DNA from: DATKPA01 sp051955985
GTDB lineage: Bacteria > Planctomycetota > Phycisphaerae > WQYP01
Assembly: GCA_051955985.1 (NCBI GenBank)
Contig: JBQCGD010000170.1
Coordinates: 28,423-92,422, forward strand
Direction of reading: 5' to 3'
Length of the DNA: 64,000 bases
The notes under the pieces are model-generated. The model saw nothing but the letters and a program-made list of their open reading frames with translations. It was not told the origin of the DNA and searched no databases. Within the stretch, counting starts at the first letter, position 1. Each line of letters starts with the position of its first letter. Position numbers and translations under genes: made by a program. Positions 23,905 through 33,093 of the stretch are shown here, in pieces.

Positions 23905-26388
23905 TCACTTTCCGATGTGGATGTCGATGCTCGCGGATTTGAGTCCCGGCGCCTCCACGGTGAGGGTGGCTTTCCCGGCGGATTCCTTCGAACGCAGGAT
24001 CGCCAGCGCGAGGCCGTGAAACGCCTTGTGCTGGTCGCCCTGGAAGAACTCGTGGTTGATCGGATCGCCGTTATCGAGGCCCGCGATGTCCGCGGCCCCG
24101 GTGAGCGTGAAGTGGAGTTCGTTGTCGGCGTTGGGGCAGATGTGGCCATCCTTGTCCAGGATGCGCGCGGTGATGTAGGAGAGATCGTCGCCGTCCGCGT
24201 GAATTTTGTTGCGGTCGGCCGAGAGTTCGATCCTCGCGGGCGGGCCGGCCGTCACGACTTCATCCGTGGCGATCACTTTGCCGTCCTTCTTGCCGACGGC
24301 CTTCAACGTGCCGGGCTCGTAGGGGACTTTCCACTCGAGGTGCAGCGTGTTGTTGTCCTTCCAGTCGCGCACGCCGAGCGATTTGCCGTTCAGGAAAAGT
24401 TCGACGGAGTCCGCGTTGGTGAAGCACCAGACCGGGATGGCCTTGCCCTCAAAGCCGGGCCAGTTCCAACTCGGCAAAAGGTGCACGACCGGCTTGTTGG
24501 TCCACTGCGATTGGTAGAGGTAGTAGCGGTCCTTGGGGAAGCCGGCGAGATCGACGATGCCGAAGTACGAGGAGCGGGCCGGCCAGGGATAGGGCGTGGG
24601 TTCGCCGATGTAATCGAAGCCCGTCCAGACAAATTCGCCGGCCATCCATGGCGATTTCTTGAGGGCGAGCAGGTCGGCTTCGGCGGTGTAACCCCAGTGC
24701 GGCGCTTCAAGATCGTACGAGGTGCACTGGTACGTCTGTTTCGATTCCTTGTTGATTTCAACTTCGCCCTGGCTGTTGAGCGTGAGGCCGTATTCCCCGC
24801 GCGTGCTGAGCGCGGAGGACGTCTCCGACGCGAACAGGAGGCGCCCCTTGAAGCGCGCGTAGTTGGCCAGCGAGTAGTTGATGCCCATGATGTCGAGCCC
24901 GGAGGCGAAGCCGGACTTCACCGCCGCTTCGGCGCTGTTGCAGGCGGCGGTGACCAGGCGCGTGGGATCTTCCCGATGGCAGATGGCGGCGAGACGCTTC
25001 GGGAGGACGCTGCCGTCGTAGGCCGGTTGCGAAGACGCCTGGCCGTTGCGGTTCCGGCTGCGCGGTGGGCCCTGCTCGGGGATTTCGTTGCCGATGCTCC
25101 AGAGGATGATCGAGGGGTGGTTGCGATCGCGGTGGATCATCGCCGTGAGGTCCTTGTCCGCCCATTCATCGAAGAAGCGGCCGTATCCGTAGTGCGTTTT
25201 CGATCGCTTCCACTCGTCGAAGGCTTCATCCATGACGACGAATCCCATCTCGTCGGCGAGGTCGAGGAATTCCGGATCCGGCGGGTTGTGCGAGGTGCGA
25301 AGCGCGTTGCAGCCCATGTCTTTGAGGATCTGGAGTTCGCGCCGCATGGCTGCCTTGTTAAAGGCGGAGCCCAGGGCGCCCAGGTCGTGGTGGTTGCAGG
25401 TGCCCTGGATCGGAACGTGCTTGCCGTTGAGGAAGAAGCCCCCCTCGGCGGTGAAATCGATCGTGCGCACGCCGAAGCGGGTCTTCGTGGAATCGACAAT
25501 TTTTCCGCCGGCGGAAACTTCCGTGACCAGCGTGTAGAGCGTCGGCGTTTCGATTGACCATCGCTTCGGATTCGCGATGGAAAGCGAGCACTCGCCCTGT
25601 GCCGTTGCGTTGGAAGCGGCACTGGCGGTGGAGGTGGTCCGGGCGACTTCCTTGCCGTCGGCATCGAGGATGCGGCAGGTGATCGTGCAGTCCGCAGCGG
25701 CGGAGGAATCGTTCTGGATCGTCGCCTGCACCGCCACTTTCGCGGCCGCATCGGTCACCTCCGGCGTGGTGACATAAATCCCCCAGGGCGCGATATGCAC
25801 CGGATTCGTGATGTTCAGATAAACATGCCGGTAAATCCCGGCGCCCGAATACCACCGGGAACACGGTTGCTGGACGTTGGTGTGAACCGCGAGGGTGTTG
25901 GGGCCATCAAAATTCAGATCATTCGTGAGGTCAATCTGGAAAGAGGTATAGCCGTAGGGATGGCCTCCGACTTTCTTTCCATTCAGGTAGACGGTGGAAT
26001 CCATATAGACCCCGTCAAACTGGATCGCCACGCGGTGGCCCTTTGCGGAGGGCGAGAGGGTAAACGTCTTGCGGTACCAGGCCGGACCGGCATCGAGGTA
26101 GCCGCCGCCTCCGCCTGCAGGGGATTCCGGATCGAAGGGCCCTTCCATCCTGGAGGGATCTTTCGGCGTGCCGCCGTGGCCCGTGATGGCGTAATCGTGC
26201 GGCACGTTGATGGTCTGCCAGGAAGCATCGTTGAAGGAGACGGCGTCCGCGCCCGCGGTGTCGCCCGCATGGAATTTCCACTGCTTGTCAAACTTGAGAA
26301 CCTGGCGCGGGTGTCCGGCCGTGCTGCAGGCGCCGAGTGCCATAGAAACGGCCAGGGCTAACAACGGAAGCAGGGGGGATTGCGACAT
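23905..26388 (-). CDS. GH2 beta-galactosidase-type glycosidase, lipoprotein
   Basis: 827 aa. Lipoprotein signal with LGAC; AAGGA ribosome site. Domains in order: sugar-binding jelly roll (about 30-200, PCSRWYSGAGIYRHVYL), immunoglobulin-like (about 205-305), TIM barrel (about 310-610), a linker domain and a DUF4982/Big-like C-terminal part. Acid/base Glu435 is in SIGNEIPE, nucleophile Glu522 in FASETSS. NALRTSHNPPDPEF is the typical barrel strand. Acts on terminal beta-galactosides or related sugars of an outer-membrane-imported glycan; specificity is not readable. Divergent from the phosphoesterase gene. Confidence 0.92.
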   Translation of the reverse strand: MSQSPLLPLLALAVSMALGACSTAGHPRQVLKFDKQWKFHAGDTAGADAVSFNDASWQTINVPHDYAITGHGGTPKDPSRMEGPFDPESPAGGGGGYLDAGPAWYRKTFTLSPSAKGHRVAIQFDGVYMDSTVYLNGKKVGGHPYGYTSFQIDLTNDLNFDGPNTLAVHTNVQQPCSRWYSGAGIYRHVYLNITNPVHIAPWGIYVTTPEVTDAAAKVAVQATIQNDSSAAADCTITCRILDADGKEVARTTSTASAASNATAQGECSLSIANPKRWSIETPTLYTLVTEVSAGGKIVDSTKTRFGVRTIDFTAEGGFFLNGKHVPIQGTCNHHDLGALGSAFNKAAMRRELQILKDMGCNALRTSHNPPDPEFLDLADEMGFVVMDEAFDEWKRSKTHYGYGRFFDEWADKDLTAMIHRDRNHPSIILWSIGNEIPEQGPPRSRNRNGQASSQPAYDGSVLPKRLAAICHREDPTRLVTAACNSAEAAVKSGFASGLDIMGINYSLANYARFKGRLLFASETSSALSTRGEYGLTLNSQGEVEINKESKQTYQCTSYDLEAPHWGYTAEADLLALKKSPWMAGEFVWTGFDYIGEPTPYPWPARSSYFGIVDLAGFPKDRYYLYQSQWTNKPVVHLLPSWNWPGFEGKAIPVWCFTNADSVELFLNGKSLGVRDWKDNNTLHLEWKVPYEPGTLKAVGKKDGKVIATDEVVTAGPPARIELSADRNKIHADGDDLSYITARILDKDGHICPNADNELHFTLTGAADIAGLDNGDPINHEFFQGDQHKAFHGLALAILRSKESAGKATLTVEAPGLKSASIDIHIGK

Positions 26389-26655
26389 GACGTTTTTCCT
26401 TCGCCAGGGGACCAGATATTGCCCGGAAATGGTGGCAACCGAATGGGCGTTACCGTACCCGATTGTTGGACGTTCGTCATCTCCTTTTCACTCGGAGGCC
26501 GCGGGATATGGCAAAGCCGTGAAACCGCGAGGAATGTAAGAATGTCAAAAAAAGACGCCGCCATTCTTCCTGCAGCGAAAAACGCGGCGCAGAGCCTCGC
26601 GCCCCAATCCTGGATTCCTCTGGACCGCGCGCAACCGCCGCTATACGCTACGCCC

Positions 26656-27153
26656 ATGATCGTGGCACTTCTTTCCGATACTCACGATAACCCCGTCACC
26701 ACGCTGGCGGCCATGGCGATTTTCGCGGAGCATCGGCCCGGCGTTTATCTGCACGCGGGAGACCTCGTTTCCCCCGAGATGCTGGTGCATTTTCAGGGCC
26801 TGCCGTTCCACTTCGTTTTCGGAAACAATGAATACGATCACGCCTCCCTGCGATCGCGCGCCAAATCCCTCAACCTCGACTGCCGCGGAAATGTCGCGGA
26901 ATTCACCTTCGACGGCAAGCGCCTCGTCATGCTCCACGGCCACGAGCATGGCTTGATGCAGAAGCTGATCGCCGACGGATCCTACGACTACCTCATTCAC
27001 GGCCACACGCACGTGCGCCGCGATGAGCGCGTCGGTCGGACACGCATCATCAACCCCGGCGCCCTGCAGCGGGCACGCACCAAATCGGTGGCCTTGCTCG
27101 ACACCGCCACCGACGCATTGACCTTCCTCCCCGTGCTTCCATCCCCTCCCTGA
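26656..27153 (+). CDS. YfcE/MJ0936-like metallophosphoesterase
   Basis: 165 aa. Metal ligands are in family order: SDTHDN, AGDLV, GNNEYD, LHGHEH and HGHTHVRRDE, giving a two-metal calcineurin-type site. This is the small YfcE/MJ0936 class that hydrolyses phosphodiesters or phosphomonoesters in vitro. The ATG at 26656 is chosen because the domain starts there (MIVALLSDTHDN); the longer frame from 26380 lies over the GH2 promoter region. It converges on the GH92 gene with a six-base gap. Confidence 0.87.
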   Translation: MIVALLSDTHDNPVTTLAAMAIFAEHRPGVYLHAGDLVSPEMLVHFQGLPFHFVFGNNEYDHASLRSRAKSLNLDCRGNVAEFTFDGKRLVMLHGHEHGLMQKLIADGSYDYLIHGHTHVRRDERVGRTRIINPGALQRARTKSVALLDTATDALTFLPVLPSPP

Positions 27154-27159
27154 ACCCAC

Positions 27160-29313
27160 TCAATCACGGCCCCACTTCGACGGCTTCGGCCCCATGTCGA
27201 ATTCCAGCGTCCCCCCGTTCGCAATATCGCCGTGACGGATCCACGGATGTTCCAGCGGTTTCCCATTGAGCGCGGCCGACTGGACATAAATATTCCCCGG
27301 ACCGGCGTTGTGCCCGATGACAGTGAACGTCCTCCCGCCTGCAAGATGAAACGTGATCTTCGGAACCCGCGGCCCGTGCAGATAATAGATGTCCTGCCCC
27401 GCAATCGGGTAAAAACCGCTGACCGTGAAAATATAGAGCGATGACATCGCGCCGTTGTCCTCATCCCCGGGATAGCCGGCGTCGGTATATAGTTGTTTCA
27501 GCTTGTCGATCCACTCGGAGGCGAGGTCCGGTCGGCCGTTGGCGCTGAACCACCAGAGCGTGTCGAACGACGGCTCGTTGGTGAAGTCGATCAACTTGTT
27601 GTTCAGCGCGAATTGAAGCCGCTCGATGAACTTGTCACGGCCCCCCATACTGGCCGTCATGCCCGCAACATCGCCCGGAATGAAATACGAATAAACCCAG
27701 CACGTCCCTTCGTAGAAATCCTTGTTGTACCCCTCGCGCGGCGGCGTGGCATTGAACCTCCCGTCCTGCTTGCGGCCCCGGATGAACCCCGAAAACCCGC
27801 CGTCGGTTGCGGAATCATCCCACACGTTCTTCCAGTTGCTCGAACGGGCGGCGTAGCGGGCGTAATCGTCCATCCGGCCCAGCCCCTTGGCCACCTGCGC
27901 AACGCAGAAGTCGGCATACGCGAAGGCAAGCGTGCTGCTCCCCGGCTTCAGCCGCCAGTCGTAATCGTGCTGGCGATCCGCCGCAACATACCCTTTTTCC
28001 CGGTAATCGGGCGTGCGGCCGTGCTCGGCGTGCTCCTTCAGCATCGCGTACGCCTTCTCCCAATCAATGCCGGGCACCTGCTTCACAAAAGCATCCGCTA
28101 CGACGCAATCCGCTTCATCGCCCCCCTGCCCGGTCTTCATTTCCTTCCCTTGCGTGAACGCGGTGGCGACCTGCCCGTCGTGCGCCTGCCGGTCGAGGAA
28201 AGCGTTGATGTTGTCGCGCACCACATCGGGCCGGATGATGGCCAGCAGCGGGAACTCCGTCCGCCACGAATCCCAAAGCGTGTAGTAGTCATCCCAGAAC
28301 GGCGCATCCGATTTCCAATTCGGATTGTCCCCCGTGCGATCGCGCGGCTGCACCAGGGTGTGATACAGCGCCGCGTAAAACTTGCGGTTTTCCTCAGCGG
28401 ACGCGCCCTCAATAGTGACGGCCGACAACGCCTTCGCCCACGATTCCTCCGCCGCACGATGAACCGCCGCAAAATCCCACCCCGGTATCTCGGTGTTCAG
28501 ATACTCCTTTGCTTTTGCAACGGAAGTGAAGCTCACCGCAATCTTGAAATAAGCGGCTTCATTCGCCTGCGTCGTCATCTGCGCAGCCACGCCGAGCGGG
28601 GCACGCTCTGCGGTGGCCGTGGAGGAATCGCCCGCCGGCCAGGTGGTGAATGTCGCATCCCGCCTGCTGATTTGCGCTGCGAAATAGAGCGTGTACGGCG
28701 CCGGATTCCAGTTCCCCCGGTACGTCCCGCCGCCGGTGATCAGGTGCGAAGCCGGATCAATCGTGACGGATCCCCGGTCCATCATGATCGGCTTGCTCCC
28801 CTCCGGGCCGGGATTATCAAGCTTTCGCGCAATATCCAGCGTGATCGTCGCATGATCCGAAGCGGGAAACACAAACTTGTAAATCGCCGCATGCGCCGTG
28901 GGCGTCACTTCACAATGAATGTGGTCCCGGGTGAGATCGACCGAATAAAGCCCCGCGCCGGCATGCACGTTCGTGTACGGCGACGCGTGGGCCGCCTCTC
29001 CGGTCTGCATCGTCAGTTGCGGCATCACCAGAAAATTGCCGTAGGACTTCACCCCGCCCGACCCCTGCACATGCAGTTGCGAGAAGCCCGTGATCCCGCC
29101 GTTCGGCTTCGCGGGATCGTCCTTCAGAAAGCCGCCATTACCCGGGATCAGCGTGTCCGGCGACGGGTGGATCGAGCCGAACGGCACGCACGGTCCCGGA
29201 ATGCACGAGCCGGCCCCGCGCACCCCGATGGTGAGGTCGACATCATCCACGGGCGCCGCCGTCGCAGCGGCGGAAAACGTAACAATCAGCAGGGCAGCCA
29301 TAAGCGAGCGCAT
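27160..29313 (-). CDS. GH92 alpha-mannosidase-like enzyme, secreted
   Basis: 717 aa from the ATG at 29313 (GGAGG seven bases before; the TTG at 29316 is closer to it). Signal peptide RSLMAALLIVTFSAAATA. The N-terminal beta-sandwich has VDLTIGVRGAGSCIPGP and HPSPDTLIPGN; the (alpha/alpha)6 barrel has DYYTLWDSWRTEFPLL and GYPGDEDNGAMSS, the place of the GH92 catalytic acid motif (family G-N-E-D-x-G-x-M-S). The family consists of calcium-dependent exo-alpha-mannosidases, so it probably trims mannans or N-glycan-like chains. Confidence 0.9.
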   Translation of the reverse strand: MRSLMAALLIVTFSAAATAAPVDDVDLTIGVRGAGSCIPGPCVPFGSIHPSPDTLIPGNGGFLKDDPAKPNGGITGFSQLHVQGSGGVKSYGNFLVMPQLTMQTGEAAHASPYTNVHAGAGLYSVDLTRDHIHCEVTPTAHAAIYKFVFPASDHATITLDIARKLDNPGPEGSKPIMMDRGSVTIDPASHLITGGGTYRGNWNPAPYTLYFAAQISRRDATFTTWPAGDSSTATAERAPLGVAAQMTTQANEAAYFKIAVSFTSVAKAKEYLNTEIPGWDFAAVHRAAEESWAKALSAVTIEGASAEENRKFYAALYHTLVQPRDRTGDNPNWKSDAPFWDDYYTLWDSWRTEFPLLAIIRPDVVRDNINAFLDRQAHDGQVATAFTQGKEMKTGQGGDEADCVVADAFVKQVPGIDWEKAYAMLKEHAEHGRTPDYREKGYVAADRQHDYDWRLKPGSSTLAFAYADFCVAQVAKGLGRMDDYARYAARSSNWKNVWDDSATDGGFSGFIRGRKQDGRFNATPPREGYNKDFYEGTCWVYSYFIPGDVAGMTASMGGRDKFIERLQFALNNKLIDFTNEPSFDTLWWFSANGRPDLASEWIDKLKQLYTDAGYPGDEDNGAMSSLYIFTVSGFYPIAGQDIYYLHGPRVPKITFHLAGGRTFTVIGHNAGPGNIYVQSAALNGKPLEHPWIRHGDIANGGTLEFDMGPKPSKWGRD

Positions 29314-29377
29314 CAAAATTCCTCCACAATGCCCCGAGCCTACCCGGAACTGCGTGTGTATACATCTGCGACACGGC

Positions 29378-29383
29378 TATAAT
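29378..29383 (+). promoter_or_regulatory. -10 box (TATAAT) for a leaderless pgeF mRNA
   Basis: A perfect TATAAT ends six bases before the pgeF ATG, so transcription should start at or within a base or two of the ATG. No Shine-Dalgarno fits. No good -35 is visible. The same arrangement recurs at 30283. Confidence 0.65.
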
Positions 29384-29389
29384 CCCGGA

Positions 29390-30235
29390 ATGCTGCAGCG
29401 CACCACCCATCCCAACGGCGTCGTCACCTGGCAATCGCCCTTGCTTTCGGAGCGCGGCGTCGTCCACGCCTTCTCCACCCGCATCGGCGGCGTCTCGCTG
29501 ACGCCGTTCGATTCGCTCAACCTCGGCAACCCCTCTGGCTGCGAAATTCAGGACGCCAACCCCCTCCTCGAAGAAAACTACCGCCGCCTCATGACCGCCA
29601 TCGGCGCCTCGCACATGCTCCGCGCCTGGGTCAAGCAGGTGCACGGTCGCTCCGTCGAACTCCTCGAGCGCGAGCCGGAAAACGAATACGGCGAAACGCT
29701 GGAAGCGGAAGTGCGCGACCGTTTCTCCGGCCAGATCTCCGCCGACGCCATCGTCACCTCCGTCCCCGATGTCCTCCTCACCATCCGCATCGCCGATTGC
29801 GTCCCGGTGCTCATCGCTTCCGCCGATGGCAAAGTGGTGGCGGCTATCCATGCCGGGTGGCGCGGCGTCGTGGGCAATGTGGTGGAGAAGGCGATTCGCG
29901 GCATGCGCGAGGCCGGCGCCCCCGCGGAAGCAATGGCCGCCGCCATCGGCCCGTGCATTTCGACGGAGCATTTCGAAGTCGGCCCGGAAGTCGCCGAAGA
30001 ATTCACCCGGCAGGGGCTCGGCGACGCCGTGCACCCGGTCCCGGGGAAAAACCCGCACATTGATCTCCAGCGCGCCGTGCGGATGCAACTCGACCACGCC
30101 GGCGTGAACCATGTGGATGGCAATGGCCTCTGCACTTTCCGCGATGCGACGGATTTTTACTCCCACCGCCGCGAAAATGGCGTCACCGGCCGCATGGCCG
30201 CCGTCATCAGCACCGCAGGCCCCGACCGCACCTGA
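29390..30235 (+). CDS. pgeF: Peptidoglycan editing factor / polyphenol oxidase family (PgeF, YfiH)
   Basis: 281 aa. RGVVHAFSTRIGGVS opens the domain. AAIHAGWRGVV supplies a zinc His, AAIGPCIS the zinc Cys, and HVDGNGLCTFRD-YSHRR closes it. Family members form a purine-nucleoside or peptidoglycan-precursor editing enzyme in the cytoplasm. The ATG at 29390 coincides with the expected transcript start; earlier in-frame codons lie inside the divergent GH92 gene. Followed after 60 bases by an unrelated conserved gene with its own promoter. Confidence 0.9.
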   Translation: MLQRTTHPNGVVTWQSPLLSERGVVHAFSTRIGGVSLTPFDSLNLGNPSGCEIQDANPLLEENYRRLMTAIGASHMLRAWVKQVHGRSVELLEREPENEYGETLEAEVRDRFSGQISADAIVTSVPDVLLTIRIADCVPVLIASADGKVVAAIHAGWRGVVGNVVEKAIRGMREAGAPAEAMAAAIGPCISTEHFEVGPEVAEEFTRQGLGDAVHPVPGKNPHIDLQRAVRMQLDHAGVNHVDGNGLCTFRDATDFYSHRRENGVTGRMAAVISTAGPDRT

Positions 30236-30282
30236 CCGGCAAATCGCCGCGGCCGCGTTTCCGCTTCCACCCCGTCCCCGGC

Positions 30283-30288
30283 TATAAT
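30283..30288 (+). promoter_or_regulatory. -10 box (TATAAT) for a leaderless mRNA of the 30296 gene
   Basis: TATAAT preceded by GGC, as in the pgeF promoter, ends seven bases before the ATG at 30296. An ATG at 30287 overlaps the box itself and is therefore unlikely to be transcribed. Confidence 0.65.
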
Positions 30289-30295
30289 GCTCCCC

Positions 30296-30850
30296 ATGAA
30301 ACACCTTAAATTTCAGGAAATGGTTGACTCCAAGCGGGCCGTCACACTCACGCCCAAGTACCCGCCCTACGACACCAGCATGGGATTCCCCCTCGGCGTC
30401 TCCGAGGAAATGCTCCTGCTGCACGAAATCGTCGAGTTCCATCTCGCCGGCTACGCCATCATGCCGATCTACGAAATCCGCGCGGTCCGCTCCAAAAAAT
30501 CCGAACGCATGGTCGAAAAAATATTCGAAACCGAAGGGCTCATGAAAAAGGTCGGCATCGCCGACATGCCCCCCCTCAACGACTGGCCCGACCTCTTCCA
30601 GTTCTTTAAACGCGCCGGAAAACTCATCCAGGTCGAATTCTTCGAAACCGCCGACCCCGGCTTCTCCGATGAAGCCTTCGCCGTCGGCAAAATCACCGGC
30701 CTCTCCGCACGCTCCGTGGCCATCCTCAACTTCGATACCTCCGGCCAGTGGGATTCCGAAGCCACCGTCGTCGCCTACGACAACATCAAACGCGTCCGCT
30801 GGGACACGGAGTACATCAACATCTTCTCGAAGTACCTGCCGAAGCCCTGA
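30296..30850 (+). CDS. Conserved hypothetical cytoplasmic protein
   Basis: 184 aa, no signal peptide or membrane helix. I do not recognise the family. The first 130 residues are mixed alpha/beta with a helical middle (AVRSKKSERMVEKIF). The last 50 (GLSARSVAILNFDTSGQW, then IKRVRWDTEYINIF) read as a small beta-barrel, somewhat like an Sm/LSM fold. The start at 30296 is set by the -10 box just upstream. Confidence 0.7.
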   Translation: MKHLKFQEMVDSKRAVTLTPKYPPYDTSMGFPLGVSEEMLLLHEIVEFHLAGYAIMPIYEIRAVRSKKSERMVEKIFETEGLMKKVGIADMPPLNDWPDLFQFFKRAGKLIQVEFFETADPGFSDEAFAVGKITGLSARSVAILNFDTSGQWDSEATVVAYDNIKRVRWDTEYINIFSKYLPKP

Positions 30851-30903
30851 CCGCGCCACAGGAATCCCCGTGCGGCAGCAATCTGAGGAGTGGCGGATCC
30901 CGG

Positions 30904-31095
30904 TCAGTTGATCCGGTGGAACACCATCTCCTGTTCGTCGTGCATCACCAGCCGCTCCCCATCCAAATCGACGTGATGCGTCTCGGAGACCGTCTCCGGT
31001 CTCCCGTCCTGCATCGCCATCTCCAAATCCCCACCCTCGATCTTCCACGTCCCCTCGTGAGACTCCAGACCGATGGACGCCACTTCGCAAACCAT
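30904..31095 (-). CDS. Small hypothetical protein, possibly a C-terminal remnant
   Basis: 63 aa. The sequence (GTWKIEGGDLEMAMQDG, later LDGERLVMHDEQEMVFHRI) has the alternating strand pattern seen at the C-terminus of lipocalin-like domains. There is no Shine-Dalgarno and no obvious upstream half, so it may be the tail of a decayed gene. Codon use is that of a real gene. Confidence 0.4.
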   Translation of the reverse strand: MVCEVASIGLESHEGTWKIEGGDLEMAMQDGRPETVSETHHVDLDGERLVMHDEQEMVFHRIN

Positions 31096-31171
31096 GGTGG
31101 TCAGAGACTAATCCCGCTTCCTAGCACGAGCGATACGCCCGCATTGGATCGCCATGCTTCTTCCGCTGGCA

Positions 31172-32923
31172 TCACCTGATCTTGAAAACGGCGCAGAATT
31201 TCAGCGGCATTTTCGCAGGACACGTGATCGCGAGCGTCTCCGGCGTCTGCTTCCATTCCAACTTTTCCGCAGAACCCAGAAGGGTGACCGAGTGGATCGC
31301 ATTCTCCAGAAGCCCCGCCTCTGTGCCGAACGAGCGGATGGAAACCGTTTCCCCCGCCTGCGGAACCGTCATGCAGAACGCATAAACGCTTCCATCTTTC
31401 CCCCGGGTGAACCGGAAATCGCTCGTCGAAAACGCGAACTCCGCCTGTCGTCTGCCGAGTTGGCCCGCCGGCAGCGAGCGGATGCGGTGCCCAGCCCCCT
31501 CGCCCAGCACCTTCCACGCACTGCTCCCGTAAATCCCTTCGCCGTTGACCGCAAGCCAGTCGCCCGTTTCCTTCAGCATCGCCGTGCACGCGTCATCGAT
31601 CGAGCCGTCCGGCTTGATCGGAATGTTCACCATGTAGTTGCCGTCGCGCGAAACATATTCCAGCAGGCAGCGGATCACCGAACCCGCATCGTAAGTAAAT
31701 CCCGGCGCATAGAACCAGTCGCCGACAGCGTTCTCGCCAATCCACGGCTGATCCGTCTTGATGCGATTGGGAAACGACGCCTCCGCAGTCGACACAATGC
31801 CGTTGCACGGACCGTGGAACTTCGTGATGTTGAACACGTCCACTTTGCCATGCTTCTGCAGCGCGCGGTTGAAGAACGACGCGATCACGCGCTGGTCGGC
31901 ATCCGACTTTGCGCCCGTCCCGGATTTGTCGCCGGAAAACGGCTGCGTCGAATTCCCATCCGTGTAGAAGAAGTCCGGGTCGTATTTTTCGATCACGTCC
32001 AGAATGCGAAGCGCCCACTGGTTCATATACCACCGCGCATACGCCTGGTGGTTGATGAAGATTCCCTGCGGGAGATTCCATTTCATCGTGTCCATCCCCT
32101 GGTACTCCCGCAGGTCCACCGTGTAGAGCAGCCGCGGGTCGTAACCTTCCCACCATTTCCCGACGCCGTCCGCAAGCGTGAGGCGGGCCGCGTCATAGGG
32201 AATGCCGGCGTTCGGCCCGCTCTTGTCCGCGCCAAACGCCGTCTGGAACCACCACCACGTGTACTCGTGGTGAAACGCCACGCCGAAGTGCATGTGGGCG
32301 CTCTTCGCCGCTTTGGCCCATTCCCCCAGAATGTCGCGATGAGGGCCGATGTTCACCGAGTTCCACGGGTTGTACCGGGAATTCCAGTTGTCGAAGTTGT
32401 CGTGGTGCACGCCCTGGATCAGCAGGAATCGCGCGCCCGCGTCGTGATAGAGGCTGACGAGTTTTGCCGGATCGAGCGCCTTCGGATTCCACGCGTGCAG
32501 CACGTCGATGTAACCGGTCTTTGACGGCGGACCGAAGTCACGTTCGTGATTCTTGTAGGCTCTCTCGCCGGGGATGTAGAGTCGCCGCGCATACCAGTCG
32601 CCGCTCCCCCCGGCCGATTGCGGGCCGAAGTGAACCCAGATCCCGAACTTCGCGTCGCGCAGCCACTCCGGCTCGCCGTGGTAGTTGGCATTGATCGAGT
32701 CCCACGTCGGCTGGAACGGCCCGGCGGCCATCGGAAAATCCATTTTGATTTCCGGGAAGTCCTTCGGATTCCCCATCGCAACCGAGCCGGGAGGCTTCGG
32801 CGCAGGCACCGCCGGAATCGGTGGAAGCTTGTCCGGAAGCACCTGCGCGCCGACAGGCATGGTCAGCGCGAACAGGCAGAGAGCGGTATGGAGCCGGCAG
32901 GTTCGCCGTGGCAAAGCGTTCAT
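31172..32923 (-). CDS. GH29 alpha-L-fucosidase-like enzyme, secreted
   Basis: 583 aa. Signal peptide from the ATG at 32923 (RLHTALCLFALTMPVGA); longer starts to 33061 lie across the promoter region. The GH29 barrel shows DAKFGIWVHFGPQS, DAGARFLLIQGVHHDNFDNW, FGVAFHHEYTWWW and DPDFFYTDGNST, where the Asp of FYTDG takes the place of the catalytic nucleophile (family W/Y-x-D-G). C-terminal beta-sandwich follows. Removes alpha-L-fucose from glycans. Isolated between two short intergenic stretches; fba lies upstream with a terminator in between. Confidence 0.88.
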   Translation of the reverse strand: MNALPRRTCRLHTALCLFALTMPVGAQVLPDKLPPIPAVPAPKPPGSVAMGNPKDFPEIKMDFPMAAGPFQPTWDSINANYHGEPEWLRDAKFGIWVHFGPQSAGGSGDWYARRLYIPGERAYKNHERDFGPPSKTGYIDVLHAWNPKALDPAKLVSLYHDAGARFLLIQGVHHDNFDNWNSRYNPWNSVNIGPHRDILGEWAKAAKSAHMHFGVAFHHEYTWWWFQTAFGADKSGPNAGIPYDAARLTLADGVGKWWEGYDPRLLYTVDLREYQGMDTMKWNLPQGIFINHQAYARWYMNQWALRILDVIEKYDPDFFYTDGNSTQPFSGDKSGTGAKSDADQRVIASFFNRALQKHGKVDVFNITKFHGPCNGIVSTAEASFPNRIKTDQPWIGENAVGDWFYAPGFTYDAGSVIRCLLEYVSRDGNYMVNIPIKPDGSIDDACTAMLKETGDWLAVNGEGIYGSSAWKVLGEGAGHRIRSLPAGQLGRRQAEFAFSTSDFRFTRGKDGSVYAFCMTVPQAGETVSIRSFGTEAGLLENAIHSVTLLGSAEKLEWKQTPETLAITCPAKMPLKFCAVFKIR

Positions 32924-33018
32924 CAGGCATCCTCGGGTCAGTGAGTTCGCTGCCATCGTAACGGATCGGCACACGATGCAAAGCCTCCGGCCACCAAAGT
33001 AAATGTCAAAAAAAGAAG

Positions 33019-33044
33019 AAGGGCGGTCCGAGCGGACCGCCCTT
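33019..33044 (-). terminator. Rho-independent terminator of fba
   Basis: An 11-base-pair stem (AAGGGCGGTCC with its complement) and a 4-base loop; on the minus strand it is followed by TTCTTTTTTT. It lies 50 bases past the fba stop. Confidence 0.85.
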
Positions 33045-33093
33045 CGTAGCGCTGCATGCAAATTCCAGCGAGCCTCTCGCCGGTCCTGCTAGT

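Noticed and set aside
29243..31090. A 615-aa minus-strand frame opposite pgeF and the next gene
   Set aside because: pgeF has the zinc motifs; the antisense frame has none.
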